Shown in pieces: positions 35,240 through 42,223 of a DNA stretch of 64,000 nucleotides (within the stretch, counting starts at the first letter, position 1; every line of letters starts with the position of its first letter). The DNA is taken from assembly GCA_963729215.1 (NCBI GenBank), contig CAVSND010000015.1, positions 1 through 64,000 of the forward strand, given 5' to 3'. The stretch comes from CAVQJU01 sp963729215 (lineage in GTDB: Bacteria > Acidobacteriota > Vicinamibacteria > Vicinamibacterales > CAVVIG01). The notes beneath the pieces were generated by a model that was not told where the DNA came from, did not search any database, and worked only from the letters and a program-made list of their open reading frames with translations. Position numbers and translations under genes: made by a program.

Positions 35240-35736
35240 CTGACGGCGACAGCTTCGGCCGGGCGGGTCAGCGCCTGTCTGGCCACTGCCGGCGAGCCAT
35301 GAACGGTCAGCACCGGACACGGCGCCAGACGCAGGACCCGCTCGGCGACGCTGCCCATGATCACGTGGTTTAAGCCCCGTCGGCCGTGCGTGCCGCACAC
35401 GACCAGATCCACGGCGTGCTCTCTGGCGTACTTGAGTATCTCGTCGGCGGGATCGCCCCAGGCGGTGGCCAGGACGACTTGTTCTGCCCGAAGCCCGGTG
35501 GACCCGGCCACCTTCCCGAGCTGTTGGCGCCCTTCGGCTTCCAGACGCCTGACGATGTGGACGAACTCGGCGCCCGGCGTATAACCGGCCCACGGCTCGC
35601 TAAACGGCGCGGTTGCGACGTGCAAGAGGTGCAGGGATGCGTCGAACGCCGCGGCGAGAGCGGATCCCTGCCGTACCGCCGCGACCGAGCACTCGCTGAA
35701 ATCAGTCGCAACGAGGATGTTCTTCAGGGCAATCAT
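35236..35736 (-). CDS. Universal stress protein, single domain, coupled to mgtA
   Basis: 166 residues from ATG at 35736 with AAGGAGCT upstream. UspA fold with LKNILVATDFSECSVAAVRQG, ATP-binding GTHGRRGLNHVIMGS and PCPVLTVHGSPA. The stop overlaps the mgtA start by four bases. A bicistronic unit of Usp and a P-type ATPase suggests the Usp senses ATP or energy state for the pump (inference). Confidence 0.9.
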   Translation of the reverse strand: MIALKNILVATDFSECSVAAVRQGSALAAAFDASLHLLHVATAPFSEPWAGYTPGAEFVHIVRRLEAEGRQQLGKVAGSTGLRAEQVVLATAWGDPADEILKYAREHAVDLVVCGTHGRRGLNHVIMGSVAERVLRLAPCPVLTVHGSPAVARQALTRPAEAVAVR

Positions 35737-35815
35737 GTTGAGCTCCTTCAGAAACGGCCGACGGATGCGGCGGCATGGCCGCCGCATCATGCTCCGCTCG
35801 TCGCGTGTACGCGAG

Positions 35816-35830
35816 GCAACGATCATGCCA
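35816..35830 (-). promoter_or_regulatory. Predicted sigma-54 promoter for usp-mgtA
   Basis: The reverse strand reads TGGCATGATCGTTGC, with the -24 TGGCA and -12 TTGC intact. A start near 35804 gives a leader of about 68 bases. Confidence 0.62.
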
Positions 35831-35965
35831 GTGAATTGCCTCGTGAGATGCCGGAATTGACGCGCGGATGCGGAGTGGGTCCACGTCGATGGGGACTTTC
35901 CCGCGCTGCGAGGAAAAACCCGCTGAAGTCGGCGGTTGAACGGGCCGTCCGAGGGGCAGGGCTTC

Positions 35966-35980
35966 TGGCGCACGTCTTGC
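35966..35980 (+). promoter_or_regulatory. Predicted sigma-54 promoter for the DksA/TraR gene
   Basis: Reads TGGCGCACGTCTTGC followed by T; 5 of 7 -24 positions and perfect -12 box. A start near 35992 gives a leader of 37 bases. It is the rightmost sigma-54-type site found. Confidence 0.6.
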
Positions 35981-36028
35981 TCTTTCATCGGGCGGAATAC
36001 CAGTCAAGCGACGAAGCCGGGTGTGATT

Positions 36029-36349
36029 ATGTCGAATGACAATGCCGTGAAAGTGCAACTACAGCAGCGGCTCGCCGACCTGTTGCCGCGAGTCGGGAGA
36101 ATTCAAGGCGATCTCCGGTCGGCACACGATCGCGATTGGCCGGAACGCGCGAACGAGTTGCAGAATGACGAAGTCCTCGAAGGCCTGGACGAGATGGCGC
36201 TCGGGGAAGTCCGGCGAATCCGCGAGGCGCTGGAGCGCATTGACGGTGGAACCTACGGCGTGTGCGCGCGGTGTGGCCGGCCCATTGGCGCCGCGCGCCT
36301 GACAGCCGTCCCAACCGCAGTCACATGCGTGCGGTGCGCGGTGACATGA
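36029..36349 (+). CDS. DksA/TraR-family zinc-finger protein
   Basis: 106 residues from ATG at 36029. A coiled-coil N-terminal half (VQLQQRLADLLPRVGRIQGDL ... EVRRIREALERI) is followed by a C4 zinc finger: YGVCARCGRPI and TCVRCAV. DksA/TraR proteins bind the RNA polymerase secondary channel and adjust promoters during starvation. The coil tip lacks an obvious DxxDxA, so ppGpp synergy is uncertain. The stop overlaps the next start (ATGA). Confidence 0.85.
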   Translation: MSNDNAVKVQLQQRLADLLPRVGRIQGDLRSAHDRDWPERANELQNDEVLEGLDEMALGEVRRIREALERIDGGTYGVCARCGRPIGAARLTAVPTAVTCVRCAVT

Positions 36350-37323
36350 CCATGTCGCTGCCGGCGAGGGTCGTGCATGGCTTCCGGTGCTTGTCGCGGC
36401 CGCCCTCGGGGAGCGCTCGTCACTCCCCTTCCTGGCGTGTGCCGCTGATTGCGCTTGCGATATGCGCGATCTCGCGCGCGGCCTTCGCGCAGTCAGCGAG
36501 CGGCCCAATCGAGGAGCCGCGCGTTGAGTTCTGGGGCGCGGTTACCCCGGGACAGCCGGGACCGAGCGGGAGCATCGTCTCGGCCTATTCCCCGCCGCTT
36601 CTCCTGGACGGCAGCGACTACACGAGCCATGCCTCGCAGACCGTGATGTTCGATGGGCAAGCCCATGTCGGCCTGGAGGCGGGAGCCAACCTGTTCTTCG
36701 CCCGCCACGCCGGTCTGCAACTGCTCTTCGATCGCCAATCGCCCGACCTGGAAGGGACGAACGGGCCTTACGACGTGACGCTGAATTACATCAGCCGTCC
36801 TCCGCCGGACAACCAGGCGATACCAGTGACGGTAAATAAATCGACTCCCTGGCCCGACACGACCGGATCGATCACGCAGTCGACCTTCAGCGTGAATGGC
36901 GTCGTGCGCGTGGGGACCTCGAGCCGGATCGACGCAACGCTCTCCGGAGGCTTGAGTATTCAGCGGTTGAGCGGCACCGTCGAGCCGGTCGGTTTCACGC
37001 AGTACAATCTCGGCGGTCACTCGGTGCTTTTTGAAAACGAGTATCTCCTCGCGATGTCGCTCGAGCCCATGAGCGCGGTCGGCTTCAATCTCGGCGGCGA
37101 CCTGAACGTGCACGTCGCGAGGCATGTGGCCTTGCTGTTCGGTTACCGCTATTTCGGCGGGCCCTCGGTCGATATGCCGGTTCACGTCGCTTCCGTTCTC
37201 AATCCAGAGGAGATCACGTTCGCCCAGACGATCGCCGACATCGAGCGGTGGATGGCCCCGGCGCCTGCGCAGGTGCACATCGGCGGTTGGCACGTTCTCG
37301 CGGGAGTGAAGGTAAGGCCCTGA
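36346..37323 (+). CDS. Outer-membrane beta-barrel-like protein
   Basis: About 325 residues; ATG at 36346 overlaps the DksA stop and a second ATG is at 36352. A signal peptide (VPLIALAICAISRAAFAQ) sits about 40 residues in. The mature part shows alternating aromatic strands (VEFWGAVTPG, HVGLEAGANLFFARHAGLQLLF, VNGVVRVGTSSRIDATLSGG, HVALLFGYRYFGG) and ends in HVLAGVKVRP, compatible with a small barrel. Substrate unknown. Coupling to DksA is odd. Confidence 0.65.
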   Translation: MTMSLPARVVHGFRCLSRPPSGSARHSPSWRVPLIALAICAISRAAFAQSASGPIEEPRVEFWGAVTPGQPGPSGSIVSAYSPPLLLDGSDYTSHASQTVMFDGQAHVGLEAGANLFFARHAGLQLLFDRQSPDLEGTNGPYDVTLNYISRPPPDNQAIPVTVNKSTPWPDTTGSITQSTFSVNGVVRVGTSSRIDATLSGGLSIQRLSGTVEPVGFTQYNLGGHSVLFENEYLLAMSLEPMSAVGFNLGGDLNVHVARHVALLFGYRYFGGPSVDMPVHVASVLNPEEITFAQTIADIERWMAPAPAQVHIGGWHVLAGVKVRP

Positions 37324-37443
37324 CGCGGCAAGACATAATCACACTGCCGTCCGCCGCTAAAAATCCCGCGCTCCGATTGGGAGGTTCCGCAATCGCGGGT
37401 ATCCGCTCGGGATAGATCGGCCTGGGTATTCCAGGCAGCGGTG

Positions 37444-37737
37444 CTATCGCTTCCAGGGCCGGAGCACGGCGTATTGCGGCACCGCTGTGGGCGATTCCCG
37501 GGTCGCGCGGATCAACCGGCGCCGGATCAGTGTCCGCACCGAGGCCTGGACGGCGCTCTTCGACAGGCCGGTCGCGTCAGCCACGTCCTGGTGACTCAGA
37601 CGCACACGGGCCCTTCCCGCGGTGGAGCGATACCAGAGCTGCAGGTACACGAGGAATGCGGACGGCTGGTGGTCGTGCAGCACGAGATCCGGCATCAGCG
37701 TGTCCACCACGTACGTGTCGATTCTGAACTGTCTCAC
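37444..37737 (-). CDS. Small winged helix-turn-helix regulator
   Basis: 97 residues from GTG at 37737. The helix-turn-helix is clear: RVRLSHQDVADATGLSKSAV and QASVRTLIRRRLIRAT, followed by a short wing (PQYAVLRPWKR), as in MarR/Rrf2-like or replication-initiator-type winged helices. It diverges from the glyoxalase-fold gene at 37814 across an AT-rich spacer with a palindrome and probably controls one or both. Confidence 0.7.
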   Translation of the reverse strand: MRQFRIDTYVVDTLMPDLVLHDHQPSAFLVYLQLWYRSTAGRARVRLSHQDVADATGLSKSAVQASVRTLIRRRLIRATRESPTAVPQYAVLRPWKR

Positions 37738-37744
37738 GGCCCCT

Positions 37745-37761
37745 ATAGTAATAAAAACTAT
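37745..37761. promoter_or_regulatory. Operator-like palindrome in AT-rich divergent promoter
   Basis: ATAGT-AATAAAA-ACTAT is a perfect 5-bp inverted repeat with a 7-base spacer inside the most AT-rich stretch of the neighbourhood, 8 bases upstream of the regulator start. It is likely the binding site of the small HTH protein. Confidence 0.4.
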
Positions 37762-37813
37762 TTCGATAAAGAAGACCCTTGCGCCACCTGTTCCTCTATG
37801 GTCTGCTCTGCGC

Positions 37814-38176
37814 ATGATCTCTCACGTCAAGTTCATCAGCATTCCGACGGCCGATCAGGATCGGGCACTCAAGTTCTGGACCGACGTCGTCGGATTCCGA
37901 GTGCTCACCGACCAGCCGTTCGACGAGCATCAGCGGTGGATCGAGCTCAGGATCGGGTCGTCCGACACAAAGATCGTGTTGTTCATGTTCGGTGAGCAGG
38001 GCCTGAAACCTGGGACGTTTAACGGGGCCCTGGCGTGCACGAACGTCGAGCAGACCTATCAGGAGCTTGTCGCACGGGGCGTGGAGTTCGTGACGCCTCC
38101 TCGAAAGGAGCAGTGGGGCACGTTCGCGCTGTTCAAGGATCCCGACGGCAACCAGTTCATGCTTTCGACTCCGTAG
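37814..38176 (+). CDS. VOC-family (glyoxalase-fold) protein
   Basis: 120 residues, one vicinal-oxygen-chelate domain: SHVKFISIPTADQDRALKFW at the N terminus with metal-ligand His4, RWIELRIG with the Glu ligand, and FKDPDGNQFML at the end. This is the bleomycin-resistance/glyoxalase-like pattern. It could be a lyase, dioxygenase-like enzyme or binding protein. It ends 20 bases inside the convergent ATPase gene. Confidence 0.85.
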   Translation: MISHVKFISIPTADQDRALKFWTDVVGFRVLTDQPFDEHQRWIELRIGSSDTKIVLFMFGEQGLKPGTFNGALACTNVEQTYQELVARGVEFVTPPRKEQWGTFALFKDPDGNQFMLSTP

Positions 38177-38957
38177 CACCTGGACCGTCGACGGTCACGC
38201 GCAAGTGTTTCCAGTAGCTCTCTGCATTGTGCAGAATGCCGCGCGTGATCTGATAGTGGCTCGTGTCTTCCAGTTTCACGCGAGCGAGCGCGCCGCCGTC
38301 GAACTTCACCAGGTCGGCCCCGGGGAACGTGAGCAGAATCGGCGAATGTGTCGCGACGATGAACTGCGACCGGCCGGTAGACACCTGCTTCCACATGTGC
38401 GCCAGGAGGACGAGCTGACGCTGCGGCGAAAGCGCAGACTCGGGCTCGTCCAGCAGAAACAGGCCCGCTTGAATGCGGTGTTCCAGGATCGCCAGAAATG
38501 CCTCGCCGTGCGACCGTGTGTGAAGCGATCGGCCCCAATAGCGACTGTAGGGGTCGCCCATGAAGTCGGGGCCCTCACGCCGAGCGTCGAGCAGGGACGC
38601 GAAGTGCGCCTGGAACTCTGCCCGAAGAGAGTAAGCATCCGGCGGGCGACGGCGAAACACCGGCCGCAGTGCGGGCGCGAGCAGGCTCGCGGGATCGGGC
38701 CCATGTCGCCCATCAAGCTCGTTTCGCCCGCCGCCCGATACCGGCAATCTACTTAATGACGCAATCGCTTCGATCAGCGTCGACTTGCCGGTGCCGTTCT
38801 CGCCAACAAAGAAGGTCACCGGTGAATCGAATCGAAGGTCCAGGTCGCGAACGAACGGCAGGCTGAACGGATACGCGCTCTGCGCGGCGAGCCGCTCAGG
38901 CACCACCCGCACGCCGGTCAGATAGGGCACTGGAATCATCCCGGTTGGACCTTTCAC
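38157..38957 (-). CDS. Stand-alone AAA/ABC-type ATPase
   Basis: 266 residues. Walker A is FVGENGTGKSTL near residue 50; Walker B is LFLLDEPESALSPQRQL; the switch His is in VATHSPILL. This is the predicted ATP-binding protein family (COG3910-like) related to SMC/OLD ATPases, without a nuclease or membrane partner nearby. Role unknown. It is followed upstream by a GNAT gene only 12 bases away on the same strand. Confidence 0.8.
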   Translation of the reverse strand: MKGPTGMIPVPYLTGVRVVPERLAAQSAYPFSLPFVRDLDLRFDSPVTFFVGENGTGKSTLIEAIASLSRLPVSGGGRNELDGRHGPDPASLLAPALRPVFRRRPPDAYSLRAEFQAHFASLLDARREGPDFMGDPYSRYWGRSLHTRSHGEAFLAILEHRIQAGLFLLDEPESALSPQRQLVLLAHMWKQVSTGRSQFIVATHSPILLTFPGADLVKFDGGALARVKLEDTSHYQITRGILHNAESYWKHLRVTVDGPGATESKA

Positions 38958-38969
38958 TGTCCGCGTCCC

Positions 38970-39434
38970 TCAGAGCTCCAGTTTCAGGAACGTGGCGCCA
39001 GGCACGGGATTGTGGCGATACGAGTCGGTCGGAGTAAATCCCAGAGCGAAGTACACATGTTGCGCCGCCGCCATCGACGGCAGCGTATCCAGCAACATCT
39101 CCTTGTAACCCGCTTGCCGGGCCTGCGCGATCAGCGCCCGGGCGACGGCTTGCCCGATGCCCTTGCCTCGATGCACAGGCACGACATACACGCGCTTCAT
39201 CTCGCAGGCCGAGTCGGTGAATCGTCTGAGGCCGCCGCACCCGACGAATGTCCCGCTCCAGCTGGCCAGGACGAAGTGGCCGCCAGGAGGACCATATTCA
39301 CTCGACAACGTGTCGAGCTCGTGCGCGAAATCCTGAAAGCACAGATCGAAGTCGAGCGAGGCGGCATACTCCTGCACCAGGGCCCGCGCGGCCAGCCAGA
39401 GCTCGGGCGAGTCAGGTTGCACCAGTTGGAGCAT
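38970..39434 (-). CDS. GNAT-family N-acetyltransferase
   Basis: 154 residues with a GNAT fold: LVQEYAASLDFDLCFQDF at the N terminus, MKRVYVVPVHRGKGIGQAVA as the acetyl-CoA loop, then LDTLPSMAAAQHVYFALGF and a C-terminal FLKLEL. Substrate unknown; the YxxP/Vxxx pattern resembles small-molecule or amino-acid acetyltransferases. First gene of the pair with the ATPase. Confidence 0.88.
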   Translation of the reverse strand: MLQLVQPDSPELWLAARALVQEYAASLDFDLCFQDFAHELDTLSSEYGPPGGHFVLASWSGTFVGCGGLRRFTDSACEMKRVYVVPVHRGKGIGQAVARALIAQARQAGYKEMLLDTLPSMAAAQHVYFALGFTPTDSYRHNPVPGATFLKLEL

Positions 39435-39472
39435 GTAAGTCTGCCGCCCCTGCGTGATGCTTCACACGATAC

Positions 39473-40312
39473 CTACCGGGTGAGCGAGGTCTTCGGCGTA
39501 TATGGGTTCTCGATGACGAAATGAAGCGGGAATCGAGTTTCGACGTAGTCTTCAGGCACCTCGAATAGCTCTGGCCGCGGCTCAGAGCGGTTGATCCTGA
39601 TCACCTGAAACTCGACGATGCCAAGCGCCGGGTCCTCGATGCGGCTATACATCATCAGCTTCAGGTCTGGAGAGACCCAACGCTCCGCGCGACCAGAGCC
39701 AATCAAACCGGCCGGCAGCCGCGTGACAAAGCGCGTACCCGTCGCCGGAACTCCAGCGATGGTCCGCTCGCCCAGCGATTCTCCACCGCCGGGGTTGGTG
39801 GCGTCCGGGGGCACGTCAGGAATCGCGAAAAATCCGACAGAGCGGCTCATTGATAGCGGCAGGACAAACTGGCTGAACCCCCCAGATCCAACGAGCAGCT
39901 CGGCCAGTCCGCGGGGACCGGGGTTGGTCGTTGTTCGTGCAACCGGATCCAACAGATAGGCCGTCTTGTTATCAGGCGTCAGGATGATCCGTTGTGAACG
40001 CCGGTCCTGCACGAAGTCCTGCTCCACCCGAACGCGGCCCATGCTGTCGCGGTACAAGCGCGAGGCGGCTTGCAGCTCTGCCCGTCCGCTACCTGCAGGC
40101 GGGCGCCATACCGTTGTGACCTCTGCCGAGAAGGGCGCGCCGAGGACGACCGTGCCGTCGAGCAGGCATGGAGTGGCCGCGCACACGAAGCCGGCCCTCT
40201 GCGTGACGTCGTTCCGGTCCGGCTGGTAGGCCTGAGCGAAAGTAGTTGCGGGACTCACCATGACGAGAGTGAGCGCGATCGTGGAGCTCACCACATACGA
40301 CATCATTCTCAT
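39473..40312 (-). CDS. Secreted hypothetical protein
   Basis: 279 residues with a signal peptide (TIALTLVMVSPATTFAQ). The mature protein has two cysteines (FVCAATPCLLDG), then RLYRDSMGRVRVEQDFV and LTPDNKTAYLLDPVARTT, and ends FPLHFVIENPYTPKTSLTR. I recognise the GRVRxExxF and EPRPELFxVPxDYV pattern from acidobacterial secreted proteins with no known function. Its own unit, without a sigma-54-type site. Confidence 0.7.
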   Translation of the reverse strand: MRMMSYVVSSTIALTLVMVSPATTFAQAYQPDRNDVTQRAGFVCAATPCLLDGTVVLGAPFSAEVTTVWRPPAGSGRAELQAASRLYRDSMGRVRVEQDFVQDRRSQRIILTPDNKTAYLLDPVARTTTNPGPRGLAELLVGSGGFSQFVLPLSMSRSVGFFAIPDVPPDATNPGGGESLGERTIAGVPATGTRFVTRLPAGLIGSGRAERWVSPDLKLMMYSRIEDPALGIVEFQVIRINRSEPRPELFEVPEDYVETRFPLHFVIENPYTPKTSLTR

Positions 40313-40414
40313 GGCGATGACCTCCTGATTCGTGCGACGTTCAGCGTCCTCTCACCGGGTGGACGACCCGCAAACAACAGAATCCATCAGCCAGCACACC
40401 CGATCCCGTCGCGC

Positions 40415-41161
40415 CTACTGAATCATCCATTCGGCAAGATCCTGCCACGTCTCTGTTCGAGCGAGCAGCGTCCGCAACGGAAAAGAAATCGCAATCGCGG
40501 CGACGCCCCATATATAAGCGCGGTGAATTCGTCCACGCACGATTCAGTCGTAGAGCGGGCCCGCGAACAGGAACGAGAGGCCGACCGGAATCGCCAGCAG
40601 CCCCACCCGTCCGAATGCCGCCGGAAGGATACCTCCAGTCATCGCGAGAAGCACGAGTCGCTTGTGTGTCTCGGGCCGCCGTCTGAACCACAGCGCCAGG
40701 CCAAAGAGTCCGACGAACACCACGAGGTCGGTCAGCGGGACAACCAGAAATCTGATGGCCTCCGACGCGTCGCGCGGGTTGCCGGGCCCGGTCCACCCGG
40801 TTTGCGCGCCGAGTATGGCGATGACGTAGCCGAGCACGACCAACGCGACCGCAAAAACTCCGCCCACGACTCCAAGGCGTCGATGAACCGCGACTTGCTT
40901 CGACATCACCAGCCACGTCTGGACGGCAAACAATCCCATCCAGACGCTGAACACCGCGGCATGCAGATGGACCAGCGACGGGAGCGGCGGAGCCCCTGTA
41001 TACGACTTCAGATAGTAGGTTCGGCCGAACGCCGCAAACACCACCGCGATGGCGCCGAGCGCAAAGCCCGTATAGAACATCCTGTCCCGGCGCCAGAGCA
41101 CCGCCTTCGGACTCGGCGCAGTTTCCATTCGGCTCGTTGCTGGGAACGACACGGCAGTCAC
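40415..41161 (-). CDS. Multi-pass membrane protein with an in-frame TGA
   Basis: From ATG at 41161 the protein has about six membrane segments (MFYTGFALGAIAVVFAAFG, LHAAVFSVWMGLFAVQTWLVM, LGVVGGVFAVALVVLGYVIAI, RFLVVPLTDLVVFVGLFGLAL and more) and a HKRLVLLAMTGGILPAAFGR loop. It hits TGA at 40544-40546 after GPLYD, yet the same frame goes on for 42 good codons (RGRIHRAYIWGVAAIAISF ... EWMIQ) to a TAG at 40415. The family extends past this point, so a Trp TGG or similar codon has changed or been misread. Function unknown. Confidence 0.7.
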
Positions 41162-41279
41162 ACTCCGTCCTGGCCGGGTCTGTTGTCCGGCTCACGCACT
41201 GGCCGCTCATGTGCGGCAGGCGCGAGTGACAATACCCTACAGTCTCGCCAAAACGTAAGTGTCCTGAACGGCGGAGGGC

Positions 41280-41678
41280 CTAGTCCGCGACGCGCCGCAC
41301 CGACAACCTGGCGACGCACGCCGGTCCGAACTCGAGCTTCTCGCCAGGCACATTCACTTCGACGTCGCACTTGAAGTCGATGCGGTGCCCCGACTGCCGG
41401 CCCGCGAACATCATGGGATACCGATCCTGGCTCTCGCCGTCGGGCACCATGGCCTTGAACGTGATCTTGTCGCCGGCGATCTTGCCCTCGAGGATGTCGA
41501 CAGCGGGCCCGCTGCCAAGCCGAACCGTTCCCGTCAACGTGGTCCCGGACGATTCCAGGCGCATCTCGACCGGCAGATCGGTGCGTTTCCAGGTGGTCCA
41601 CTTGCCCGTCAAGGCAGATCCTGCGGCGAGCAGCGGCGTCATGGTCAGCGCGATCAGCAGTCCAGCGACCAGCTTCAT
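41280..41678 (-). CDS. Small secreted beta-rich protein
   Basis: 132 residues: signal peptide MKLVAGLLIALTMTPLLAAG, then GKWTTWKRTDLPVEMRLESS, GTVRLGSGPAVDILEGKIAG, KITFKAMVPDG and a cysteine pair (FKCDVEV; PACVARL). The repeated strand pattern and Gly turns suggest a small lipocalin-like or beta-sandwich domain seen in many Acidobacteriota. Function unknown. Confidence 0.65.
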   Translation of the reverse strand: MKLVAGLLIALTMTPLLAAGSALTGKWTTWKRTDLPVEMRLESSGTTLTGTVRLGSGPAVDILEGKIAGDKITFKAMVPDGESQDRYPMMFAGRQSGHRIDFKCDVEVNVPGEKLEFGPACVARLSVRRVAD

Positions 41679-41750
41679 GGTGCCTCCATGCGAACCCTCA
41701 GATTTTAGCGACTGGTTTTCTTGCGGGACGTAAAATCTTCATCGCGGCGA

Positions 41751-41777
41751 TTGACAGGGCCCTCAGGGTGCTACAGT
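41751..41777 (+). promoter_or_regulatory. Sigma-70-type promoter
   Basis: TTGACA and TACAGT are separated by 15 bases (a little short), with TGC before the -10 acting as an extended -10. It lies just upstream of the ATG at 41786, so the transcript would have a very short leader, or this drives the receptor gene downstream. Confidence 0.35.
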
Positions 41778-41785
41778 CGTGAACG

Positions 41786-42157
41786 ATGTGGTTGCGCGCG
41801 GCGCGTAAGCATTTCCTAAGTCGCGGCCTGACGGTTGCACTCGCCGCCCTGGTCCTTGGCGGCGCGCTCAATTGGGGGCACGTCGGAGGCGACGATCCGG
41901 ACTGCGATCCGGTTCTGGTCCACCACGATCACAACGCGCATCGGTTTGCGGCCCCGCCTTCGACATCCTCACCGGCTTCCGATCACTGTTATCTATGCCA
42001 TTCGCTGCGGCTGCTGCAGACGAGCCTGGTCGCTCGCGGCGCACACGCGGTCCCCGCCGTCCACTCGACACCGTTTAACCCGGTCGAAGGCCTCGCCGCC
42101 AAGAGCGTCTTCGCCGTTGACCTGTCCTCCCGCGCTCCGCCCTCCGCCTCCCTGTAA
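41786..42157 (+). CDS. Small His/Cys-containing secreted protein
   Basis: 123 residues. A basic N terminus and one hydrophobic helix (LTVALAALVLGGALNWGHVGG) lead to a His-rich stretch (CDPVLVHHDHNAHRF) and CYLCH. The layout recalls DUF2946-type proteins encoded beside TonB receptors for copper, with His/Cys as metal ligands. It is followed 66 bases later by the TonB-dependent receptor, supporting a metal-uptake link (inference). Confidence 0.6.
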   Translation: MWLRAARKHFLSRGLTVALAALVLGGALNWGHVGGDDPDCDPVLVHHDHNAHRFAAPPSTSSPASDHCYLCHSLRLLQTSLVARGAHAVPAVHSTPFNPVEGLAAKSVFAVDLSSRAPPSASL

Positions 42158-42223
42158 CCCTGTCCTCACTTCGGCGGTTACGTGTGTCGTTCGCACGGGC
42201 GAACGCATGTTGCGGAGGAGTTT

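Noticed and set aside
33380..35302. 640-codon forward frame opposite mgtA
   Set aside because: Arg/Gln/His-rich shadow translation with no recognisable motif; mgtA on the reverse strand is complete.
38157..38957. ATPase as part of an anti-phage defence system
   Set aside because: It is a single-domain ATPase without nuclease, reverse transcriptase, toxin or membrane effector beside it; its neighbours are a GNAT and a glyoxalase-fold gene.
40544..40546. Selenocysteine at the in-frame TGA
   Set aside because: The position fits an ordinary residue in a membrane protein loop, there is no redox motif and no obvious SECIS-like hairpin just downstream.
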